NCBI GenBank assembly: GCA_002385815.1
Contig: DGEE01000142.1
Coordinates: 7,251 to 12,297, forward strand
DNA: 5,047 nucleotides
From: Hungateiclostridiaceae bacterium UBA3934
GTDB taxonomy: Bacteria; Bacillota; Clostridia; Acetivibrionales; DTU013
Direction: 5' to 3'
This document shows, in pieces, positions 1 through 5,047 of this stretch (its first letter is position 1; each line of letters starts with the position of its first letter). A program made the translations under genes and the position numbers. The notes below the pieces were generated by a model. That model worked only from the letters and a program-made list of their open reading frames with translations. It ran no database searches and had not been told where the DNA came from.

Positions 1-22
1 CATCAGGACTATTGTTTAAAGT

Positions 23-50
23 TATACAAAATAAAATTATGTGGTACAAT
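23..50 (+). promoter_or_regulatory. Probable deoB promoter with extended -10
   Basis: TACAAT at 45-50 matches the -10 consensus at five of six positions and is preceded by TGG at 42-44, giving the TGn extended -10 form. A weak -35 candidate, TATACA at 23-28, lies 16 bases upstream and matches TTGACA at four of six positions. Transcription would begin near base 57, leaving a leader of about 60 bases before the chosen deoB start. The surrounding sequence is strongly AT-rich compared with the genes. This is a reading of consensus only; no factor is identified. Confidence 0.5.
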
Positions 51-105
51 TTGTATATATAGTATATAAAGTATGGGAGCCGGTGGATTTTGTACTGCCG
101 GGACG

Positions 106-111
106 AAAGGG
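106..111 (+). promoter_or_regulatory. Ribosome binding site deciding the deoB start
   Basis: AAAGGG lies six bases upstream of the ATG at 118. The alternative in-frame ATG at 73 has only AT-rich sequence before it and no purine-rich site, so the downstream start is preferred. Confidence 0.75.
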
Positions 112-117
112 AATGGT

Positions 118-1290
118 ATGAAAAGAGTCATCATTATAGTACTGGACAGCGCCGGGATCGGTGAACTGCCGGATGCAGCAGAGTATGGGGACGAGGGCAG
201 CAATACACTGGGCAATATCGCTGCTGCGGTACCCGGGTTTTCGCTTCCGAATCTTGAGAAACTTGGACTGGGCAATATCGACGGCATAGTCGGATTCAAA
301 GCTGCCGAAGAACCTCTTGGATGCTTCGGGAAAATGGCCGAACGGTCCGTTGGTAAAGACACTACGACAGGTCACTGGGAGCTTGCAGGGATTACACTCA
401 GAAAACCGTTCCCAGTATACCCCGAGGGCTTTCCCGGCGACCTGGTAGAAAGGTTCGAAAAAGCCATAGGGACAAAAACTCTGGGAAATTACCCGGCATC
501 AGGAACAGTGATAATAAAGGAGTTAGGACAACAGCATGTCAAGACGGGATATCCAATCATATATACCTCGGCGGACAGTGTTTTTCAGATAGCTGCACAC
601 GAAGATGTCATACCTGTCCAACGTCTGTATGAAATCTGCAGGACGGCCAGGGAGATACTCACTGGTGAACATGCTGTAGGCCGGGTGATAGCAAGGCCTT
701 TTACGGGCAGTGACGGAAACTACACAAGGACTGCCAACAGACGTGATTTTTCTCTGGAACCACCTGAAAAAACACTGCTAGATCATGTGAAGGAAGCAGG
801 GCTTGAAGTAAAGGCAGTAGGGAAGATAGACGATATTTTTGCCGGAAGGGGCATTACACAGTCGATCCACGTAAAGGACAATATGGAGGGTGTGGACAAA
901 ACCATAGGATTTATCAAAGAAAGGTTCAGCGGACTCATATTTGCAAATCTTGTGGATTTTGACATGTATTATGGTCACAGGAATGATCCGGAGGGGTATG
1001 CACGGGCATTAGAGGAATTCGATGGCCGGGTACCTGAAATCATAGATGCTATGGCCAGACAGGATATACTTTTCATCACCGCTGATCATGGCTGTGACCC
1101 AACGACGGTGAGCACGGATCATTCCCGGGAATACGTACCGCTGCTGATTTATGGAAAGGAAATCAGGATAGGGGTAAATCTCGGTACACGAAAAACATTC
1201 TCTGATCTGGCCCAGACAACTGCAGAATACCTTGGGACCGGCGGAGAATTCGATGCTGTGAGCTTTTACGGTGATATAGCAAGGCAATGA
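118..1290 (+). CDS. deoB: Phosphopentomutase
   Basis: The 390-residue cytoplasmic enzyme interconverts (deoxy)ribose 1-phosphate and (deoxy)ribose 5-phosphate, linking nucleoside breakdown to central carbon metabolism. It belongs to the alkaline-phosphatase superfamily of two-metal enzymes. The N-terminus has the family hallmark, a hydrophobic strand ending in D10 followed by SAGIGELPDA. The DTTTGHWE motif (81-88) carries the predicted phosphorylated threonine T82. The other metal ligands are visible as D282 and H287 in DFDMYYGHR, D323 and H324 in TADHG, and H335 in DHSRE. By my alignment from memory these match the Bacillus cereus enzyme's D13, T85, D286, H291, D327, H328 and H339. The cap region holds YTSADSV (149-155) and GKIDDIF (235-241). 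The length is normal for Firmicutes. ATG 118 is chosen over ATG 73 because it has an AAAGGG site and starts directly at the core strand. The next gene, pdp, starts 50 bases downstream and produces its substrate. Confidence 0.97.
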   Translation: MKRVIIIVLDSAGIGELPDAAEYGDEGSNTLGNIAAAVPGFSLPNLEKLGLGNIDGIVGFKAAEEPLGCFGKMAERSVGKDTTTGHWELAGITLRKPFPVYPEGFPGDLVERFEKAIGTKTLGNYPASGTVIIKELGQQHVKTGYPIIYTSADSVFQIAAHEDVIPVQRLYEICRTAREILTGEHAVGRVIARPFTGSDGNYTRTANRRDFSLEPPEKTLLDHVKEAGLEVKAVGKIDDIFAGRGITQSIHVKDNMEGVDKTIGFIKERFSGLIFANLVDFDMYYGHRNDPEGYARALEEFDGRVPEIIDAMARQDILFITADHGCDPTTVSTDHSREYVPLLIYGKEIRIGVNLGTRKTFSDLAQTTAEYLGTGGEFDAVSFYGDIARQ

Positions 1291-1328
1291 TCCTTCAGGG
1301 TGAAGTCCACGGTAAAACAATACCATTT

Positions 1329-1336
1329 AAAGGTGA
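1329..1336 (+). promoter_or_regulatory. Ribosome binding site deciding the pdp start
   Basis: AAAGGTGA ends four bases before ATG 1341. An earlier in-frame ATG at 1287 overlaps the deoB stop as ATGA but has only AAGG two bases upstream. It would also add 18 residues not expected in the family. Confidence 0.75.
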
Positions 1337-1340
1337 GTTT

Positions 1341-2660
1341 ATGAACATAATAAATATAATAGAGAAGAAAAGGGATGGGAAAGAACTTTCCACGGAAGAA
1401 ATAAATCACTTTATAGAAGGGTTATGCAATGGAAGCATATTCGAATATCAGGCTTCCGCACTTCTGATGGCAATTTTCATAAGAGGCCTCAACTCAAGAG
1501 AAACAGCCGATCTGACAGTTGCAATGACAAAGTCGGGAGACTGCATAGATCTGTCAGCGATCCCTGGAGTTAAAGTAGACAAGCACAGCACAGGAGGTGT
1601 CGGTGACAAGACGACACTTGTTATCGGCCCCATCGTGGCTGCATGTGGTGTGCCTGTAGCCAAAATGTCAGGAAGGGGATTGGGTCATACCGGCGGAACC
1701 ATAGACAAACTGGAATCGATGGAAGGATTCAGGACTTCTCTTACAAGAGAAGAATTCATAGACAATGTAAAAGAAATAGGAATAGCCATATCAGGGCAGA
1801 CCGGCGACCTTGCTCCGGCGGATAAAATACTCTATGCGCTCAGAGATGTGACAGCCACGGTCAACAGCATACCGCTCATAGCCAGCAGTGTCATGAGCAA
1901 AAAACTGGCATCCGGGGCTGACAGGATAATGCTGGATGTGAAGACGGGCAGCGGTGCATTCATGAAAACACTGGAGGATTCCATAGAATTGGCCAGGGAA
2001 ATGGTGTCAATAGGAGAACTGACCGGAAAGAAAACTGTGGCTGTCGTTACAGATATGGACACACCACTTGGCAACTGCATCGGCAATGCCCTGGAAGTTA
2101 AGGAAGCCATAGAAGTGCTGAAAGGGAAAGGGCCGGAGGATTTGAGGACTGTGTGTTTCGAACTTGCTTCAAGGATGCTGGAGCTCGGTGGCAAAGGTGA
2201 TATCGGGACATGCAGGGAGCTTGTGAGAAACAGCATTATTGATGGCAGTGCACTGAAAAAGTTCGGCGAGCTCGCGGCAAGACAAGGTTCTGTATATGAA
2301 CCATGGGATGAGAAGGCGATGCGGAAAGCTGCAGTCATAGATTATGTAACAGCGCCATTTGAAGGCTACATATCATCCATGCGGTCGGAGCTTGTCGGCA
2401 AAGCGTCGATGCTGCTAGGAGCCGGTCGCGAAACGAAGGACGGATCTCTGGACCACAGTGCCGGGATAATACTGCACAAAAAAACCGGTGATTATATCAA
2501 AAAAGGCATGATCATAGCAGAGCTTCACACCTCATCACGTCAACTGCTGTCCGAAGCCGGGAAGATGCTGAAAGAAGCATACGAGACATCAACAGCGGCC
2601 CCGGCTGCCAGACCGCTGATACTTGCATATGCAGACAGTGACAGGGTCATCAGATACTGA
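1341..2660 (+). CDS. pdp: Pyrimidine-nucleoside phosphorylase
   Basis: The 439-residue cytoplasmic enzyme performs phosphorolysis of pyrimidine nucleosides to free base and (deoxy)ribose 1-phosphate, which the adjacent DeoB can isomerise. It has the three-part family architecture: a helical N-terminal domain (about 1-65), the glycosyltransferase family 3 phosphate-binding domain (about 70-330), and the C-terminal PYNP domain (about 345-420). The phosphate site is DKHSTGGVGD (80-89). The thymidine/pyrimidine phosphorylase signature SGRGLGHTGGTIDKLE spans 110-125. Base-binding residues are R168 in ALRDVT, and S183 and K187 in SSVMSKK. K108 in VAKMSG resembles Bacillus Pdp rather than Escherichia coli DeoA, which has a methionine in this area (from memory). 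This favours a broad uridine/thymidine enzyme over strict thymidine phosphorylase, so pdp is used instead of deoA. The length is close to the 433-434 residues of Bacillus Pdp. The gene probably shares a transcript with deoB, since the 50-base gap contains no terminator. Confidence 0.95.
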   Translation: MNIINIIEKKRDGKELSTEEINHFIEGLCNGSIFEYQASALLMAIFIRGLNSRETADLTVAMTKSGDCIDLSAIPGVKVDKHSTGGVGDKTTLVIGPIVAACGVPVAKMSGRGLGHTGGTIDKLESMEGFRTSLTREEFIDNVKEIGIAISGQTGDLAPADKILYALRDVTATVNSIPLIASSVMSKKLASGADRIMLDVKTGSGAFMKTLEDSIELAREMVSIGELTGKKTVAVVTDMDTPLGNCIGNALEVKEAIEVLKGKGPEDLRTVCFELASRMLELGGKGDIGTCRELVRNSIIDGSALKKFGELAARQGSVYEPWDEKAMRKAAVIDYVTAPFEGYISSMRSELVGKASMLLGAGRETKDGSLDHSAGIILHKKTGDYIKKGMIIAELHTSSRQLLSEAGKMLKEAYETSTAAPAARPLILAYADSDRVIRY

Positions 2661-2741
2661 ACTCCGGGACAGTGACAAGTTCACAGAATATACGGCGATA
2701 TTGCGGCATAACTTTAATACTGGGGTAAGAAGTATGCTAGC

Positions 2742-2749
2742 AAGAGGTG
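2742..2749 (+). promoter_or_regulatory. Ribosome binding site deciding the dacF start
   Basis: AAGAGGTG lies six bases before ATG 2756. The alternative in-frame GTG at 2747 sits inside this site, which makes it an unlikely initiator. Confidence 0.8.
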
Positions 2750-2755
2750 TGTATT

Positions 2756-3991
2756 ATGTTGAGGATAACATTGTTGTTCAGCCTTTGCATCCTGCTGCTG
2801 TTTTCGGCTGTCATGACAATTCCCGTATATGGCAAGATCGAGGGCGTGACGGATTATGATTCGGTAGAAGTGATGAAGATACAGTCCAACACATCATTGA
2901 CGAATCTGAAAGCAAAGGCTGCGATTTTGATGGACTGCAGCACAGGAACAGTTCTGCTTGAGAAGAACAGTCATGAAAAGCTTCCCATAGCCAGCATAAC
3001 GAAGATAATGTCGATGATGCTGATCATGGAAGCCATAGATGCAGGTGTCATCGCATATGACACGAAAGTAACTGTAAGTGAATATTCATGGAGCTTCGGA
3101 GGATCGCAGGTATGGCTTGAACCCGGGGAAGTATTTACAGTGGATGAATTGCTGAAGGCAGTGGCGATACATTCCGCCAACGATGCAACTGTAGCGCTGG
3201 CAGAAGCGATAGCAGGCAGCGAGGAAACTTTTGTGGCGATGATGAATCAGAAAGCCAGAGAACTTGGCATGAAGGATACCAATTTCCTGGACTGCACAGG
3301 TCTTACTGATACGGGCCACTACAGCAGTGCATACGATATAGCGCTCATGTCCAGGGAACTAATGCTCAAGCATCCTGAGATAACCGATTATACATCGGTC
3401 TGGCATGCAAAATTCAGGGAAAATGTCCCGGGCAAGAACTATGTTTCGCTGGATAATACCAATAAGCTTGTCAGGCATTACAACGGGACCGTAGGGTTGA
3501 AAACAGGATACACCAGTGCTGCCGGACACTGTCTTTCTGCAGCCGCGGTCAGAGATGGTCAGCAGTTGATCTCAGTAGTCCTTGGAGAGCCGGATTCCAA
3601 CACACGGTTCGCTGAGAGCAGGAAACTGCTGGACTATGGATTTGCCAACTTTGAAACTGTATTGATGGACAATATGGGAGATGTGATCCAGCAGGTAGAG
3701 GTCAGGAAAGGGCTCCAGCCTGTGACCAATGCTGTTTACAGGGAAGATGTGAAGCTGCTTCTCAGAAAAGGGGAAAAGGGGAAAATAGAAAGAACAGTGA
3801 ATCTGGCGACTGACATCAAGGCACCTGTCAAATCGGGACAGAAAATTGGAGAAGTGGTTTACATATTATCAGGAAGAGAAGTGGGCAAGGCCGATATCGT
3901 GGCATCGAGCGATGTTCAGAGAGCAACTTTCCTGAGGATAATGCTCAGGCTCATGCAGGAATGGTTCTGTCTGGGAAGAGTTGCAAGCTGA
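2756..3991 (+). CDS. dacF: D-alanyl-D-alanine carboxypeptidase (DacF-type, S11)
   Basis: This 411-residue penicillin-binding protein of the PBP5 class removes the terminal D-alanine from peptidoglycan pentapeptides on the outer face of the membrane, limiting cross-linking. A signal peptide spans about 1-26, with a hydrophobic core LLFSLCILLLF and possible cleavage after VYG. The catalytic domain (about 50-285) shows all three penicilloyl-serine motifs: S80-I-T-K83 with nucleophile S80 and general base K83, S140-A-N142, and K249-T-G251. The C-terminal PBP5_C-like beta domain covers about 300-385. A basic, hydrophobic amphipathic tail (about 388-408, TFLRIMLRLMQEWF) probably anchors the protein to the membrane. 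ATG 2756 has a strong ribosome binding site. A 95-base gap separates it from pdp and has no terminator, so read-through from deoB-pdp is plausible; a terminator follows at 4031. The symbol dacF rests partly on the conserved position after deoB; the protein alone would fit dacB or dacA-type paralogues too. Confidence 0.93.
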   Translation: MLRITLLFSLCILLLFSAVMTIPVYGKIEGVTDYDSVEVMKIQSNTSLTNLKAKAAILMDCSTGTVLLEKNSHEKLPIASITKIMSMMLIMEAIDAGVIAYDTKVTVSEYSWSFGGSQVWLEPGEVFTVDELLKAVAIHSANDATVALAEAIAGSEETFVAMMNQKARELGMKDTNFLDCTGLTDTGHYSSAYDIALMSRELMLKHPEITDYTSVWHAKFRENVPGKNYVSLDNTNKLVRHYNGTVGLKTGYTSAAGHCLSAAAVRDGQQLISVVLGEPDSNTRFAESRKLLDYGFANFETVLMDNMGDVIQQVEVRKGLQPVTNAVYREDVKLLLRKGEKGKIERTVNLATDIKAPVKSGQKIGEVVYILSGREVGKADIVASSDVQRATFLRIMLRLMQEWFCLGRVAS

Positions 3992-4030
3992 ACGGTGCAG
4001 GAAGCTTTCATGATACTGATAACCCATATG

Positions 4031-4068
4031 AAGACCGGCGGAGGATCCGCGAATCGACTGCCGGTTTT
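4031..4068 (+). terminator. Intrinsic terminator after dacF
   Basis: The arms 4031-4041 (AAGACCGGCGG) and 4058-4068 (CTGCCGGTTTT) form an 11-pair stem with a core ACCGGC/GCCGGT, two G-U pairs and a 16-base loop. A run of five T residues starts at 4065 and continues into TATATT. The stem begins 39 bases after the dacF stop, so it probably ends the deoB-pdp-dacF transcript. The loop can also form a small competing hairpin, CGGA/TCCG (4039-4049). Confidence 0.85.
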
Positions 4069-4095
4069 TATATTGCTTAACGAGCAGACGGAGTG

Positions 4096-4120
4096 ATACG
4101 GAAGAAATCCTTCCGCGTAT
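4096..4120. repeat. Imperfect inverted repeat (bulged hairpin)
   Basis: GGAAG (4100-4104) pairs with CTTCC (4110-4114) across a five-base loop. ATAC (4096-4099) pairs with GTAT (4117-4120) after a two-base bulge, giving nine pairs in all. No T-run follows, so it is not an intrinsic terminator. It could stabilise an RNA 3' end or be incidental. Confidence 0.5.
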
Positions 4121-4122
4121 GA

Positions 4123-4172
4123 ATTGATTACAGCAATGGTGAGTTTTGGCCATCCCAATATGGGTAATCAAT
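4123..4172. repeat. 9-bp perfect inverted repeat with nested pairing
   Basis: ATTGATTAC (4123-4131) is exactly complementary to GTAATCAAT (4164-4172). The 32-base interior holds a further ATGG/CCAT pairing (4136-4139 with 4150-4153) and an overlapping CCCA/TGGG dyad (4154-4164). It could be a structured RNA leader element or a protein-binding dyad upstream of the M50 gene. Its function is unknown. Confidence 0.55.
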
Positions 4173-4200
4173 ATATGTAGCAGACTTTTATCTTCTGATT

Positions 4201-4209
4201 TGGTAAAAT
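4201..4209 (+). promoter_or_regulatory. Possible promoter (extended -10) for the M50 gene
   Basis: TGGTAAAAT combines the TGn extension with a -10 hexamer TAAAAT that matches the consensus at five of six positions. It closely resembles the TGGTACAAT element before deoB. No convincing -35 lies 16-18 bases upstream. A promoter is expected somewhere in this gap because a terminator precedes it, but this specific site is tentative. Confidence 0.35.
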
Positions 4210-4225
4210 TATATGAAGGAAAGCA

Positions 4226-4324
4226 ATGAGGACTTGCGGGGACCATTATCGACAAACAGGATCAGGAGAATATTCAGTTGATATCCAGGTCACTGTCCGG
4301 AAGGAATGGAGAAAGACAAAATGA
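4226..4324 (+). CDS. Possible 32-residue small ORF coupled to the M50 gene
   Basis: This short frame starts with ATG five bases after a GAAGGA site (4215-4220). It ends in TGA at 4322-4324, which overlaps the ATG of the M50 gene as ATGA, the classic arrangement for translational coupling. The predicted peptide begins MRTCGDHYRQ and ends in a lysine/arginine-rich tail. It has no signal peptide, no membrane segment and no family I recognise. If it is translated, it may serve mainly to deliver ribosomes to the M50 start, whose own ribosome binding site is modest. A frame this short can easily arise by chance, and the candidate promoter just upstream would place the transcript start inside its ribosome binding site. 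The call is therefore weak. Confidence 0.25.
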   Translation: MRTCGDHYRQTGSGEYSVDIQVTVRKEWRKTK

Positions 4325-5019
4325 ACATCAACATCTTAATGTTTATTTATGCAATACCGGCCATTCTTATCTCACTGAGCTTTCATGAGATGGCCCATGC
4401 ATATACATCATACAGACTCGGGGATCCTACTGCCAAAATCCTTGGCAGACTGACGATGAATCCGCTGAAACACCTGGACCCCATTGGCACGTTGATGCTG
4501 GTGGTGTCGATGTACAGCGGCTTCGGATTCGGCTGGGCAAAGCCTGTGCCCATAAACCCCTCATATTACAGGGACTACAGGCGGGGAACCGCCATGGTAA
4601 GCATTGCCGGTCCTCTCTCAAATCTTCTGCTTGCTTTCATATTTTCATTACCTATGGCTTTGATAGCGGCAGAAAGCGGTTTATCGCCCAGTGAAATATA
4701 CAACAGCAGATATCTTATACTTGGTCAGGGCATATCTTTCAGGTCAGTGGTATTCAACATCAGCAGGATATTCTATATGATCAACATCGGCCTTGCCATA
4801 TTCAACCTGCTTCCGATACCGCCCCTTGACGGATCGAAGATCCTTGGGGCAGTGCTGCCGACAAGGACGTATTTCAACTTAATGCGTTATGAGAGATTCA
4901 TCGGTATGGGATTCCTGGTATTGATGATACTGAGGCCGGATATATTGTCGACTATCCTGAGTCCTTTCAGGCTAGCGGTCGAGATGCTTTTCCGGCTTGT
5001 TGGATCGCTTGTCATATAG
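4321..5019 (+). CDS. Site-2-protease-like M50 family membrane metalloprotease
   Basis: This 232-residue integral membrane zinc protease belongs to the small, PDZ-less branch of family M50 (YwhC-like). The first membrane segment (about 4-21) runs into the zinc site HEMAH, with ligands H22 and H26 and catalytic E23. NPLKHLDPIGT (47-57) and GWAKPVPINP (71-80) are typical of this branch. AGPLSNL (96-102) opens the next hydrophobic segment (about 92-118). NLLPIPPLDG (162-171) supplies the third zinc ligand, D170. Further hydrophobic stretches lie at about 142-165 and 195-230. All catalytic residues are present, so the protein should be active within the membrane; its substrate cannot be inferred. 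ATG 4321 is preferred over in-frame ATG 4306, because AAGGA touches 4306 with no spacing while GGAG (4308-4311) lies nine bases before 4321. In Firmicutes such genes often neighbour scpA-scpB, but the window ends before any next gene is visible. Confidence 0.93.
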   Translation: MNINILMFIYAIPAILISLSFHEMAHAYTSYRLGDPTAKILGRLTMNPLKHLDPIGTLMLVVSMYSGFGFGWAKPVPINPSYYRDYRRGTAMVSIAGPLSNLLLAFIFSLPMALIAAESGLSPSEIYNSRYLILGQGISFRSVVFNISRIFYMINIGLAIFNLLPIPPLDGSKILGAVLPTRTYFNLMRYERFIGMGFLVLMILRPDILSTILSPFRLAVEMLFRLVGSLVI

Positions 5020-5021
5020 TA

Positions 5022-5047
5022 CTGTGCATGTTTCCGCCACAGCACAG
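5022..5047. repeat. Inverted repeat at the window edge
   Basis: CTGTGC (5022-5027) is complementary to GCACAG (5042-5047) across a 14-base loop, just after the M50 stop. CTGTG can alternatively pair with CACAG at 5038-5042. It could be the start of a terminator, but the sequence ends before any T-run could be seen. Confidence 0.35.

Larger units (their letters stand above)
3992..4320 (+). other. 329-base intergenic region
   Basis: This gap separates the carboxypeptidase gene from the M50 protease gene. In order it contains an intrinsic terminator (4031-4068), a bulged hairpin (4096-4120), a 9-bp inverted repeat with a 32-base loop (4123-4172), an extended -10-like element (4201-4209) and a possible 32-codon ORF (4226-4324). 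I see no tRNA, known riboswitch or T-box signature in it. Minus-strand reading frames across the region overlap the dacF end antisense and have no supporting features. Confidence 0.8.

Noticed and set aside
9..375. Two overlapping minus-strand reading frames of 112-117 codons covering the deoB 5' region
   Set aside because: They lie antisense to the well-supported deoB N-terminus, have low-complexity proline/serine-rich or unrecognisable translations, and lack family motifs.
1832..2338. A 168-codon minus-strand frame inside pdp
   Set aside because: It is the antisense of a conserved enzyme. Its serine/leucine/proline-rich translation is a typical shadow product, with no motif.
2747..2800. 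DacF as a lipoprotein, from a cysteine within the signal peptide (FSLC)
   Set aside because: The cysteine at residue 11 lies in the middle of the hydrophobic core, too close to the N-terminus and without a proper lipobox. A standard signal peptide plus C-terminal amphipathic anchor fits better.
2623..2859. A 78-codon + strand frame spanning the pdp end and the dacF start
   Set aside because: It overlaps both confident genes out of frame, and its translation resembles no family. The strong ribosome binding site inside it serves dacF at 2756.
3869..4255. A 128-codon minus-strand frame covering the dacF 3' end and the intergenic region
   Set aside because: It runs antisense through the dacF C-terminus and through the terminator. 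Its translation is unrecognisable, and I saw no supporting promoter or ribosome binding site.
3992..4320. A riboswitch, T-box or tRNA in the gap before the M50 gene
   Set aside because: I found no T-box TGGNACC-type motif, no cloverleaf and no known aptamer core. Only simple inverted repeats are visible.
1..5047. Signs of horizontal transfer, insertion sequences, CRISPR or a novel defence system
   Set aside because: All four genes are intact housekeeping-type families on one strand with uniform base composition. There are no transposase motifs, direct repeat arrays or target-site duplications.

Overview
This window reads as an ordinary chromosomal stretch from a Gram-positive, low-to-mid GC bacterium, most likely a member of Clostridia. 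The evidence is the protein families and their order, strong Shine-Dalgarno sites, and frequent AUA and AGA/AGG codons. Four full-length genes lie on the + strand. No RNA gene, mobile element, CRISPR array or recognisable novel system is visible. The genus cannot be named from the sequence alone.

Layout: 1-117 is an AT-rich leader with a probable promoter. Next come deoB (118-1290, phosphopentomutase), pdp (1341-2660, pyrimidine-nucleoside phosphorylase) and a dacF-type D-alanyl-D-alanine carboxypeptidase gene (2756-3991). A good intrinsic terminator (4031-4068) closes this unit. A 329-base gap (3992-4320) holds the terminator, two further inverted repeats, a possible promoter and a possible 32-codon small ORF. 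The gap is followed by a site-2-protease-like M50 membrane metalloprotease gene (4321-5019). The last 28 bases contain an inverted repeat cut by the window edge.

How the genes work together: Pdp splits pyrimidine nucleosides with phosphate into base plus (deoxy)ribose 1-phosphate. DeoB moves the phosphate from C1 to C5, giving (deoxy)ribose 5-phosphate that can enter central metabolism. The two genes therefore form a nucleoside salvage pair. The carboxypeptidase trims peptidoglycan stem peptides outside the membrane and is functionally unrelated. Its position matches the drm-pupG-dacF order known in Bacillus subtilis, with pdp in place of pupG. The spoIIA sporulation genes that follow dacF in Bacillus are absent here, and a terminator stands in that position.

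The main uncertainties lie in the non-coding parts. These are a dyad overlapping the deoB promoter, a 9-bp inverted repeat upstream of the M50 gene, and a small ORF whose stop codon overlaps the M50 start. All four genes also have an in-frame upstream start that ribosome-binding-site placement argues against.
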